Below, piece after piece: positions 26,872 to 33,818 of a DNA stretch of 64,000 nucleotides (the stretch's first letter is position 1; the number at the start of each line of letters is the position of its first letter). Below the pieces are notes generated by a model, which saw only the letters and a program-made list of their open reading frames with translations, made no database searches and had not been told where the DNA came from. A program made the translations under genes and the position numbers. The stretch covers positions 1-64,000 of the forward strand of contig JAADGV010000115.1 in assembly GCA_013152205.1 (NCBI GenBank), in the 5' to 3' direction. The stretch comes from Planctomycetota bacterium. GTDB lineage: Bacteria; Planctomycetota; Planctomycetia; Pirellulales; Lacipirellulaceae.

Positions 26872-27218
26872 CATCAAGTAGTTGCAACGGGATCGGGTAG
26901 TTTTAGGTATTCAAGGTGAAAATGCGGGCTCCTTTCTTTTCAGTAGGAGTTAGGTACTCAAAGTGAAAAGAGAATAACCACCGAGTCACGGAGGACACTG
27001 AGAAAACAGCCACAAAGTCCAATTTGAAGTAGAGTATATTTCGACATTTTTTGATTCAAAATACTCGGTGTCCCCCGTGGCTCCGTGGTGAAATTCCTTC
27101 TTGTTTTCAGTTTGAGTTAGGTAGTATTTGGGGTCGTGCAGAAGTTAGTAAAGTACGAGGGGTTGGTGTTTGGTTGAAAAAGTGTTTTACGTTTTGCTTT
27201 AGCATAGAGGTGAAAAAC
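26872..27218. repeat. Intergenic region with CCACGGAG-type fold-back
   Basis: No gene is seen. About 26976-27002 and 27064-27090 are inverted copies with 22 of 27 matches (ACCACCGAGTCACGGAGG / CCCCGTGGCTCCGTGG). The phrase CTTTCTTTTCAGT-GAGTTAGGTA occurs twice in the same direction, at about 26932 and 27101, bracketing the fold-back. A diverged AGTTTGAGTTAGGTAGTATT module at about 27110-27140 is related to the one at 21356-21386. Confidence 0.75.
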
Positions 27219-29297
27219 ATGTCGTACCGAATGATCCTTCCCCTGCTAGGTTGCTTGTCCGTTTGTGGGTGTGCCGAACGCCAAGATCGTTCTTCGGACC
27301 AAATTCCCGACTTAAACCAGTCGTCCCAAGTGGCTCCTGATCATTCAGGCGACAGCTTCATCCGCTTAGTAAGTACGGCACCGCCCGCAAAAGATGCGGT
27401 GCCTATTGGCCGAAAAGTAGAAGATTTCAGCCTGCTTGATTTTCGAGGCAAAGAACACTCGCTGGCGGACTATAAGAAGTTCCCGATTCTAGTGGTCGCC
27501 TATTTAGGGACTGAGTGCCCCTTGGCTAAATTGTACGGCCCGCGACTTGCCGCCATGGCGACTCAGTATGCGTCCAAGGGGGTCGGGTTCCTGGGGATCT
27601 ACGCGAATAGCCAAGACTCCATGACCGAGATTGCCAATTTCTCTCGGCGGCATGAGATAGGTTTTCCATTGTTGAAGGATGTTGGAAATCGAGTTGCCGA
27701 CCAGATGGGAGCGCTTCGAACGCCCGAAATCTTTGTTCTTGATAAGGATCGTATTGTCCGCTACTGGGGGCGTGTTGACGACCAGTATGGCGTCGGTTAC
27801 TTACGGTCGGAAGCAGAAACACACGATCTGCAAATTGCACTCGACGAGTTACTCAAAGGCAAAGAAGTTAGCACGCCCGTTACTCCAGCAGTTGGTTGCA
27901 TCATCGGCAGAATACGAAAACCAGACGAGACTGCCACGGTGACCTACTCGAATCAAATCGCCCGCGTGTTGCAAAAGCACTGCGTCGAATGCCATCGCGA
28001 AGGGGAAATCGCACCGTTTGAACTGGCCGAATACGATGAAGTTTCTGGATGGGCAGGCATGATCGAAGAAGTGGTTCGCCAGGAACGCATGCCACCTTGG
28101 TTTGCTAGTAAAGAGTATGGCCATTTCAAAAACGATCGCCGGATGAGCGACAAAGATAAACAGCTGATCTACGATTGGGTCGAAGCAGGAGCCCCCGAGG
28201 GAGATCCAAGCGAACTGCCCGAACCGCAAACCTGGGTCACAGGCTGGCAGTTGCCGAAAGAGCCTGACTTTGTCGCACCAATCTGCGAAGAACCGTTTAC
28301 GGTACCTGCAGAAGGAGTCGTCGAATATCAATACTTCACGATCGATCCTGGGTTCAAAGAAGATAAATGGATTCAAGCGATGGAGATTCAACCCGGTAAC
28401 CGAGCCGTGGTTCACCATGTGCTAATGTTTAGCGCTTCGCCCGACAATCCAAGGAGAGATATCGGCAGAAAGTTTCGCGGAGGGTTGGGGGGCTACGACG
28501 GCCTTTATGTTCCCGGATATCGCCTGAAGCCTTACCCGCCAGGAACCGCCAAACGTATTTCTGCTGGTACACAGTTAATTTTCCAGGTTCACTACACCCC
28601 CATTGGCTCGGAACAACTGGACCAGAGTCGGATCGGCATGGTGTTTGCCGATCCAGAAGAAGTTCAATACGAGGTGCGTACTGCGAGTGCCGCCAACACT
28701 GCACTTAGAATCCCGCCTCACGCAAAAAATCATCGCAGCGAAGCTGGGAGCCCGCGACTGCCAGAGTCGGCTCGCCTTCTCTCCTTTTTGCCACACCTAC
28801 ACCTGCGCGGTAAATCGTTTTTCTATGAGCTTGTTTATCCCGGCGGGAAAAGAAAACCGCTGCTCGACATTCCGCAGTACGACTTCAACTGGCAGTTGGC
28901 CTACGTGCTGGAGGAGCCAATGGAAGTACCCGTTGGGACCCGTGTCCACTGCGTGGCCCACTTCGACAATTCCGCAGAGAATCCGGTCAACCCAGATCCC
29001 ACCAGAACGGTTCGTTGGGGCGATCAAACCTGGGAGGAAATGCTAATCGGCTACTTTAATTATGTAGTGCCCGTGAAAGCGAGCAATCCGGCCGAAGGCA
29101 AAAATCGCTCGCAAGATCGCATCACCGAACTTTTCGATCATTTAGATAGGAATTTTGACGAGTATCTTACCAAAGAAGAAGTCCCAAAGAAATTTCGGTT
29201 TATGTTTGATCAAATCGACGCAAACGACGACGACAAAATCGACTTTGAAGAAATGAAATCCTTGAAGCCTTTCTTCAAGGCCATGTCTCCGCAATAG
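27219..29297 (+). CDS. Lipoprotein fusing redoxin, cytochrome c, copper monooxygenase and EF-hand modules
   Basis: A 692-residue lipoprotein (Cys18, LSVCGC). A redoxin/AhpC-type thioredoxin fold spans about 62-210 with a single Cys100 (LGTECPLAKL). A c-type heme site CVECH is at 255-259 with PPWFA as a possible distal region. A copper type II ascorbate-dependent monooxygenase-like region spans about 365-620: the paired His of VVHHVLMF (399-400), VHY (458), and PHLHLRG. The C-terminus has EF-hand-like loops (DRNFDEYLTKEE, DANDDDKIDFEE). The ATG at 27219 has GAGGTG upstream. Together these suggest an envelope oxidoreductase that hydroxylates or oxidises a small substrate with electrons passed via heme. 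The architecture recurs in planctomycetes but lacks a known function. Confidence 0.87.
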   Translation: MSYRMILPLLGCLSVCGCAERQDRSSDQIPDLNQSSQVAPDHSGDSFIRLVSTAPPAKDAVPIGRKVEDFSLLDFRGKEHSLADYKKFPILVVAYLGTECPLAKLYGPRLAAMATQYASKGVGFLGIYANSQDSMTEIANFSRRHEIGFPLLKDVGNRVADQMGALRTPEIFVLDKDRIVRYWGRVDDQYGVGYLRSEAETHDLQIALDELLKGKEVSTPVTPAVGCIIGRIRKPDETATVTYSNQIARVLQKHCVECHREGEIAPFELAEYDEVSGWAGMIEEVVRQERMPPWFASKEYGHFKNDRRMSDKDKQLIYDWVEAGAPEGDPSELPEPQTWVTGWQLPKEPDFVAPICEEPFTVPAEGVVEYQYFTIDPGFKEDKWIQAMEIQPGNRAVVHHVLMFSASPDNPRRDIGRKFRGGLGGYDGLYVPGYRLKPYPPGTAKRISAGTQLIFQVHYTPIGSEQLDQSRIGMVFADPEEVQYEVRTASAANTALRIPPHAKNHRSEAGSPRLPESARLLSFLPHLHLRGKSFFYELVYPGGKRKPLLDIPQYDFNWQLAYVLEEPMEVPVGTRVHCVAHFDNSAENPVNPDPTRTVRWGDQTWEEMLIGYFNYVVPVKASNPAEGKNRSQDRITELFDHLDRNFDEYLTKEEVPKKFRFMFDQIDANDDDKIDFEEMKSLKPFFKAMSPQ

Positions 29298-29622
29298 GGC
29301 ACTTTCTAATTTATGCGCCAAGTCGCAATCGTTAGAGATGGTGGCCACGCCACTGCGAGAGCAATTACCTTACGGAACTGCGAGAGCCCAAGTTTGCCAC
29401 GATTCAAATTTGCAACTGCTTAACCTATTTTTACGTCTGCGATTACTCATCAGCGTGTATTTGCACTGATTAGAGAAAAGCATAGCCACAGAGCACACCG
29501 AGGTCTCAGAGGAAATACTGAAGTGAGTAACCTTATCTCAGTGTTCTCTGTGAACTCTGTGGCTACATAATTGAAGGAACTGCTCTAGCGTAGCAATCGC
29601 CGATGGCCAACTCGAACTGCTG
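29298..29622. repeat. Intergenic region with dispersed modules
   Basis: No intact gene is seen. 29328-29360 is the GTTAGAGATGGTGGCCACGCC module. 29387-29418 is the reverse complement of the TTCAAATTTGAATCGTGGCA module found at 63076-63110 and 21356-21386. 29470-29588 is MITE-like copy 2. Confidence 0.75.
29470..29588 (-). mobile_element. MITE-like element, copy 2
   Basis: An inverted, nearly identical copy of 20649-20776. Its left end reads TTAGAG-AAAAGCATAGCC, showing a deletion of about 10 bp relative to copy 1, and its right end GGAACTGCTCTAG is intact. It abuts the transposase relic at 29623-29730. Confidence 0.8.
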
Positions 29623-29730
29623 TCAGTCGATGCGCTCGGCCAACACGTAGAGCGGATGATCGGGGTTGAGCATCTCGCTCAACTGAAAGCCAAAGAGTTC
29701 TCGCTGCGGAATACGACTTTTCGGTTTCAT
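29623..29730 (-). pseudogene. Relic of an IS1182/IS5-type transposase N-terminus
   Basis: A 35-codon minus-strand frame starts at ATG 29730 and reads MKPKSR, PQRELFGFQLSEML, HPLYVLAERID, then a stop. This is the conserved N-terminus of IS1182-like transposases, which continue RIDW. Here the Trp codon position is TGA, and the next codons (QQFE) still fit the family before similarity is lost at the MITE-like copy 2. So it is a nonsense-mutated, truncated remnant rather than a gene. Confidence 0.7.
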
Positions 29731-29773
29731 TTTTTGCCAGCTTTCGGAACCAAAGGAATCAAAACTTGGCAAA

Positions 29774-30061
29774 TTATAGCGCCCGTGAATAAATTATGCA
29801 CCCGCTATTTGTAGCACCTCGAAGATTTGGCAGGGACGATGAGATATACTCAGGAGCCATATCCGCACCACTTGGCCAAGTAATCGTTTTCAGTTCTTTA
29901 TCCACGATGAGGGCTGGAAATTCTGACTTATTTCTTAACGGTTCAAACATTGGCCCCTTCAGGGCATCGGCGAGATCGGCCACGCCTTCTCGGCCATTAT
30001 CAAATGACACGGCTACTTTGTAATCTTCCAAATACCTAGCATTCGTAATATGAAGAAACAT
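29774..30061 (-). CDS. DUF2442-domain protein
   Basis: A 95-residue protein of the DUF2442 family: YKVAVSFDNGREGVADLADAL, then GPMFEPLRNKSEF, and KTITWPSGADMAPEYI, the typical core. These small proteins usually pair with DUF4160, as here: the DUF4160 gene lies upstream with only 6 bp between them. The pair is often regarded as a possible toxin-antitoxin-like or mobile module, without proven activity. The C-terminus extends about 15 residues beyond the usual end (NLRGATNSGCIIYSRAL), possibly from frame drift. GC content is lower than in the flanking genes. Confidence 0.8.
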   Translation of the reverse strand: MFLHITNARYLEDYKVAVSFDNGREGVADLADALKGPMFEPLRNKSEFPALIVDKELKTITWPSGADMAPEYISSSLPNLRGATNSGCIIYSRAL

Positions 30062-30067
30062 GATAAT

Positions 30068-30286
30068 TTACTCCAGTGGCTCTATGGGTATTAGTGTTTT
30101 CTTCCTTTGACATAATTCCCAATTCTTGGCTAGCTCATCTTTGTGCAACTCATACCATTCCAGCACATGCCGTAGCGATCGTTTTGGGAATTTCCCCTCA
30201 ACTACACCAGTGAGAATATTCACAGTAATCTCATACTCTGCATATTTTGCATGAAAATGCGGCGGAGCATGATCCTCCCAATACAT
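30068..30286 (-). CDS. DUF4160-domain protein with damaged N-terminus
   Basis: A 72-residue protein from an internal ATG: MYWEDHAPPHFHAKYAEYE is the DUF4160 core. The family normally begins MP-x-x-SRF-x-GI. The codons just upstream in this frame read SRFFGIIIA, preceded by a stop, while ATGCCCGTCC occurs one frame away at 30326-30317. Removing a single A from the run in CTAAAGTAGA would restore MPVLSRFFGIIIAMYW. So the gene appears frameshifted near codon 4 and may restart at 30286 or be inactive. The original ATG would directly abut the stop of the upstream TatD-family gene. Confidence 0.7.
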   Translation of the reverse strand: MYWEDHAPPHFHAKYAEYEITVNILTGVVEGKFPKRSLRHVLEWYELHKDELAKNWELCQRKKTLIPIEPLE

Positions 30287-30326
30287 GGCGATGATGATCC
30301 CAAAAAATCTACTTTAGGACGGGCAT

Positions 30327-31148
30327 TTAGCTTCTTACCTCTGGCGGGTCGAAAACAAAACCGCGGCTTTGGCTGAAAAACTTGATTGGGTTGTCGTAGA
30401 CCACTCGGCGGATAGCTTGTTCGGTGTGGCCGCGGCGGCGCATTTCTAAAATGAAGTCGGGCACGGCGGTTGGTTTCGAAGGGCCCCAATCGCCAGCGGA
30501 GTTTACCAAAAGGCGTTCGGCGCCGTACATTTCGATCATGTCGACCGCTCGAGCAGGCGTACATTTGCTGACGGGGTAGAGGGTCATGCCGGCCCAAAAA
30601 CCTTCGTTTAGCACAAGCTCGACCGTGTGTTCTTCGACATGGTCGACGAGAACTCGCGACCGGTCGATGCGGCTATCGTTAGTGAGCATGTCGAGAATCA
30701 TCCGTGTGCCCTGAAATTTATCTTCCAGGTGCGGCGTGTGAATGAGAATCTGCTCGCCCGTCTTCATGGCGAGGTCGAGATGTTCGAGAAACACGATCGA
30801 TTCGTTGCGAGTGTTTTTGTTGAGGCCGATCTCACCAATGCCGAGTACGCCGGGGCGATCTAGGAACTCAGGAATCATTGCGATCACTTCGCGCGAAAGC
30901 TCGACATTCTCGGCCTCCTTTGCGTTGATGCAAAGCCATGTGAAATGCTGGATCCCGTAGTCGCTGGCCCGTTTCGGCTCGAATGCGGTTAGCTGCTCGA
31001 AATAGTCGCGAAAACCCTCGACGCTACCGCGGTCGTAGCCTGCCCAAAAGGCCGGTTCGCTCATCGCGACGCAGCCCATCTTGGCCAGTGTCTCGTAGTC
31101 GTCGGTCGTACGCGACACCATGTGAATATGAGGATCGATGTAATACAT
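30327..31148 (-). CDS. TatD-like metal-dependent hydrolase
   Basis: A 273-residue amidohydrolase-superfamily protein: metal-binding DPHIHM (Asp5, His7, His9), GIGEIGL with its Glu, LIHTPH, VLVDH and the late SAGDWG Asp. The opening [15 protein letters not shown] and PAFWAG are distinctive of the TatD-like branch that accompanies ebo-type gene clusters (eustigmatophyte/bacterial endosymbiont operon) rather than of TatD nuclease; I saw no other ebo genes here. It is predicted to be cytoplasmic. A small unknown gene lies 50 bp upstream, and the damaged DUF4160 gene begins right at its stop codon, so the four genes from 31459 to 29774 could be one transcript. Confidence 0.82.
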   Translation of the reverse strand: MYYIDPHIHMVSRTTDDYETLAKMGCVAMSEPAFWAGYDRGSVEGFRDYFEQLTAFEPKRASDYGIQHFTWLCINAKEAENVELSREVIAMIPEFLDRPGVLGIGEIGLNKNTRNESIVFLEHLDLAMKTGEQILIHTPHLEDKFQGTRMILDMLTNDSRIDRSRVLVDHVEEHTVELVLNEGFWAGMTLYPVSKCTPARAVDMIEMYGAERLLVNSAGDWGPSKPTAVPDFILEMRRRGHTEQAIRRVVYDNPIKFFSQSRGFVFDPPEVRS

Positions 31149-31198
31149 GGGTTAGGGGCGGTCTCTCTTTTTCAAAGCGGTCGGACGATCTCCAACGA

Positions 31199-31459
31199 TC
31201 ATCGGGTAATATCTAATGCGTCTCGCCATTGCTGCTGGTAGGGGCGGCTAAACAAAAGTTGAATCTGCTCCGCCCGATCGGAATCCTCAGCCAAGAGTTT
31301 ATTGATTGCCGTATGCAACTGCTGCAAACGCGGATCCCCGGCAACGTCGTCCGGGGCACGTTGCATTCGATCCAACGAAGCGGCGATTTCTAGTATTTTA
31401 GCCCGAACGGGCAAGAATTCTCGGTCGAGGATTTCGTGGCTCGACAATTCGGTCGACAT
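31199..31459 (-). CDS. Small helical protein of unknown function
   Basis: An 86-residue protein I cannot assign. It is highly charged and predicted all-helical (HEILDREFLPVRAKILEIAA, DPRLQQLHTAINKLL), without signal peptide or membrane segment. The ATG at 31459 has AAAGAG upstream. The position 50 bp ahead of the TatD-like hydrolase on the same strand suggests they are expressed and perhaps act together. Confidence 0.65.
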   Translation of the reverse strand: MSTELSSHEILDREFLPVRAKILEIAASLDRMQRAPDDVAGDPRLQQLHTAINKLLAEDSDRAEQIQLLFSRPYQQQWRDALDITR

Positions 31460-31789
31460 TTCAAACTCTTTCTTACAAATCTAAGTGGCTCCCCCCCAAC
31501 CGGTTCGCAGCGAGCGGAACTGTTCAGGTTGTACGACTTATGCCAGTTTCGCCGCCAGCTAGCCCGATGGCAAGCATATCTAAGCGGATAGCCAGCTATT
31601 TTGCCCAAGAATAAGCTGTCGAAACAGACCCAACATGGTGCTTTTACGACCTAGTATTGATTCTAGAGGACCAAAACTAGTACAAGTGGCATACCCATCG
31701 AGGTCATAATTTGCCATTTTGCAATAGTTTCTTGAGATAGCTCAATCACACATTTTCAGAAAAGTTGCTCTAACACAAGGTGCAGTAAG
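31460..31789. other. Divergent intergenic region
   Basis: About 330 bp between the small helical gene (minus) and the HEAT gene (plus). I see no repeat-family member or operator apart from TTGCTCTAACACAAGG at about 31765, which resembles the end of the MITE-like element. Confidence 0.4.
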
Positions 31790-33388
31790 TTGGCAGCCGC
31801 TCTAGAGAAAACCTATGAAGTGCTAATTGGTAGTCGGAACGAATCGGCTGGGCCAGTGCTTATGGCCGCCTTAGAGAGCGACGATAGCGTTGTCTTCGAA
31901 GGGGCCCTCAAAGCCATTGTGGCAAGGCGAAGCAAAGCAGGCCATTTGGCCGTTCTCGAACGTTGGCATCAACTTTCGCCAGACCAACGCAAACTGGTAC
32001 ACGAAGGTCGCGGCAGACTGTCTGGCGCGATCCGCGACTCCGTACTCTCAGACGATACCCAACTGTTCGAGAATGCCTGCGAGTTGGTCCGCGAGTTCTC
32101 TGAATTCGATTTGGTGCCGACACTCGTCACACTCGCCGAAAACCAGAAAAGCAACCATGCCCAGGCTGCCACAGAATTGGTACTGCAACAAGTTGATCGG
32201 TTGAGCGAAATGGTTCGCGGACCGCGTGACTACAGCGATCGCCGCGACCCGGAATCAATCCGCCGCTATGTTCTCGAAAGTTTGGAGCGTAGTGTCGAGC
32301 GTTTCCGTAGCCACAAGCGTCCGGAACTTATCGAGGCGTTTGTGGTGCTAGGTGGTCCTTCCTGCGGCTTACTACGGGATATCCTAGAAGATACTCGCCA
32401 CGCTTGCTATAAAACGGTGACAAATACTTTGGAGACCAGTGAGAGCGCTGGGGTTATCGATCTTTTGCTTAGCTTCTTGAAAACAAATGGCACTTCGCTA
32501 AATGTGTTGAATATCATCAGCCGTCGTGCGGATAAGCCATTTGTTACCCAGCTACTGGAATGCACCGAAGACGACGTCTTTTCGAAAATCACAAAAAATT
32601 TGGGCCGAATGCGTTCGCTTGCATGGTTGACGCCAGAAGAGTCGGTTGCTGCCCGCTTCGACGAGCAGGACCAAGCTCGCTGTGTCAAGCTAGCGGTCGC
32701 TTTGGGAACAAAGCAGGGCGATCTGATCGAGCTACTGAAAATTTTCTTAGAGCTGGGTGAGCCAGCCTCAAGACTTGCCGTGTGCGAAGCACTCATCTCG
32801 ATCCCTGGCGATCAAGCGAATCGCATGGTTTTAGATTCGATTCGAGACAACGACCCGCTCGTACAAGCGTCGGCAACTCGACAGTTGCGAGATCGTCATG
32901 TGCCTGGGGCGATGGCGATTCTTCTTAAACAACTTGATAGCACCCACGGGGCAGTTCAGAAATCTGCGAGAGAAGCACTCTCGGAATTCTCATTCAAGAA
33001 CTTTCTGATTAGCTTTGACTCGCTTCCTGAAGACGCTCGCCAAAGCACCGGCCGTCTGGTTTGCAAGGTCGACCCAGAAACGGTTCCCGGCTTAGCTAGC
33101 GAAATGGAATCGAAATCTCGAAAGTGCCGGATGCGTGCTATCGAAATGATCGAGGTCATGGGTTTAATTTCAGCTATGAGCAAAAACCTTGTCGAATTGC
33201 TGGATGACGAAGATCACCTGGTTCGGGTGGCATCGGCAGATGCGTTGCAGTTTAGTCCAACGGCGGAAGTCCAGGAGGCTTTGCAGCACGCTCTCACCGA
33301 TCGCAGCGGCGCGGTTCAGAATGCGGCTCGTGCCAGCTTAGCTAGTATTGAAGAACAGTTAACAGGCCTACCAACTGGCGGGCAATAA
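31790..33388 (+). CDS. HEAT-repeat protein
   Basis: A 532-residue all-helical protein composed of HEAT/PBS-lyase-like repeats. Good examples are DNDPLVQASATRQLRDRHVP, HGAVQKSAREALSEF, EDHLVRVASADALQF and DRSGAVQNAARASLASI in the last 180 residues; earlier repeats are more diverged. No signal peptide or catalytic motif is seen, so a scaffold role is likely. The start is uncertain: the frame opens at a TTG at 31790 with AAGG nine bases upstream, and the frame remains open further upstream without an ATG. A small membrane protein gene follows by 19 bp on the same strand, arguing for a functional pair. Confidence 0.78.
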   Translation: MAAALEKTYEVLIGSRNESAGPVLMAALESDDSVVFEGALKAIVARRSKAGHLAVLERWHQLSPDQRKLVHEGRGRLSGAIRDSVLSDDTQLFENACELVREFSEFDLVPTLVTLAENQKSNHAQAATELVLQQVDRLSEMVRGPRDYSDRRDPESIRRYVLESLERSVERFRSHKRPELIEAFVVLGGPSCGLLRDILEDTRHACYKTVTNTLETSESAGVIDLLLSFLKTNGTSLNVLNIISRRADKPFVTQLLECTEDDVFSKITKNLGRMRSLAWLTPEESVAARFDEQDQARCVKLAVALGTKQGDLIELLKIFLELGEPASRLAVCEALISIPGDQANRMVLDSIRDNDPLVQASATRQLRDRHVPGAMAILLKQLDSTHGAVQKSAREALSEFSFKNFLISFDSLPEDARQSTGRLVCKVDPETVPGLASEMESKSRKCRMRAIEMIEVMGLISAMSKNLVELLDDEDHLVRVASADALQFSPTAEVQEALQHALTDRSGAVQNAARASLASIEEQLTGLPTGGQ

Positions 33389-33407
33389 GCCCTAGGGATG
33401 CCGAACG

Positions 33408-33818
33408 ATGAATTCCACACTCTACGCCCAAAATTTATTGGCACAATTTTCCAATTGGGAGCGCCTAGGCGATGGTCTACATGGCTCTCGGGGACGTGCT
33501 AATCTTGTCGAGGTACTGCCCTATCTGATTGGCCTTGCGCTGGTCGCCGCCATTATTTTTGCGGTGGTGAAGTACATTAAGTACAACGATCTAAGCAAGC
33601 CGTGCGACGATCCCCAAAAGCTATTTCGAGAAATTAGCAAAGCACACGGGCTTGATCGCAGCAGTCAGCGGCTGCTGCGGCAGCTGGCAGACGCGTTGGG
33701 ATATGTCCAGCCAGCTGAGGTGTTCGTTACGCCTTCGGCATTTGAGGCAAATCAGTTGCCCGAAGAGTTGCGCGATGAAGAAGCAAGGATTCGCGAACTT
33801 CGAGAGCGACTGTTCTAG
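33408..33818 (+). CDS. Small single-pass membrane protein
   Basis: A 136-residue protein with one membrane segment (about 37-57, LPYLIGLALVAAIIFAVV) followed by a cytoplasmic helical region (LFREISKAHGLDRSSQRLLR, about 72-91) and a charged C-terminal coiled segment. The helical part weakly resembles the region preceding PilZ domains in some proteins, but no PilZ domain is present. The ATG follows AGGGATG. It is probably translated with the HEAT protein 19 bp upstream and may anchor it at the membrane. Its stop TAG overlaps the convergent stop of the cytochrome biogenesis gene in a shared CTAG. Confidence 0.75.
   Translation: MNSTLYAQNLLAQFSNWERLGDGLHGSRGRANLVEVLPYLIGLALVAAIIFAVVKYIKYNDLSKPCDDPQKLFREISKAHGLDRSSQRLLRQLADALGYVQPAEVFVTPSAFEANQLPEELRDEEARIRELRERLF

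Noticed and set aside
30327-31459. ebo gene cluster
   Set aside because: Only the TatD-like member resembles that cluster; UbiA-like, dehydroquinate-synthase-like and other ebo genes are absent from the window.
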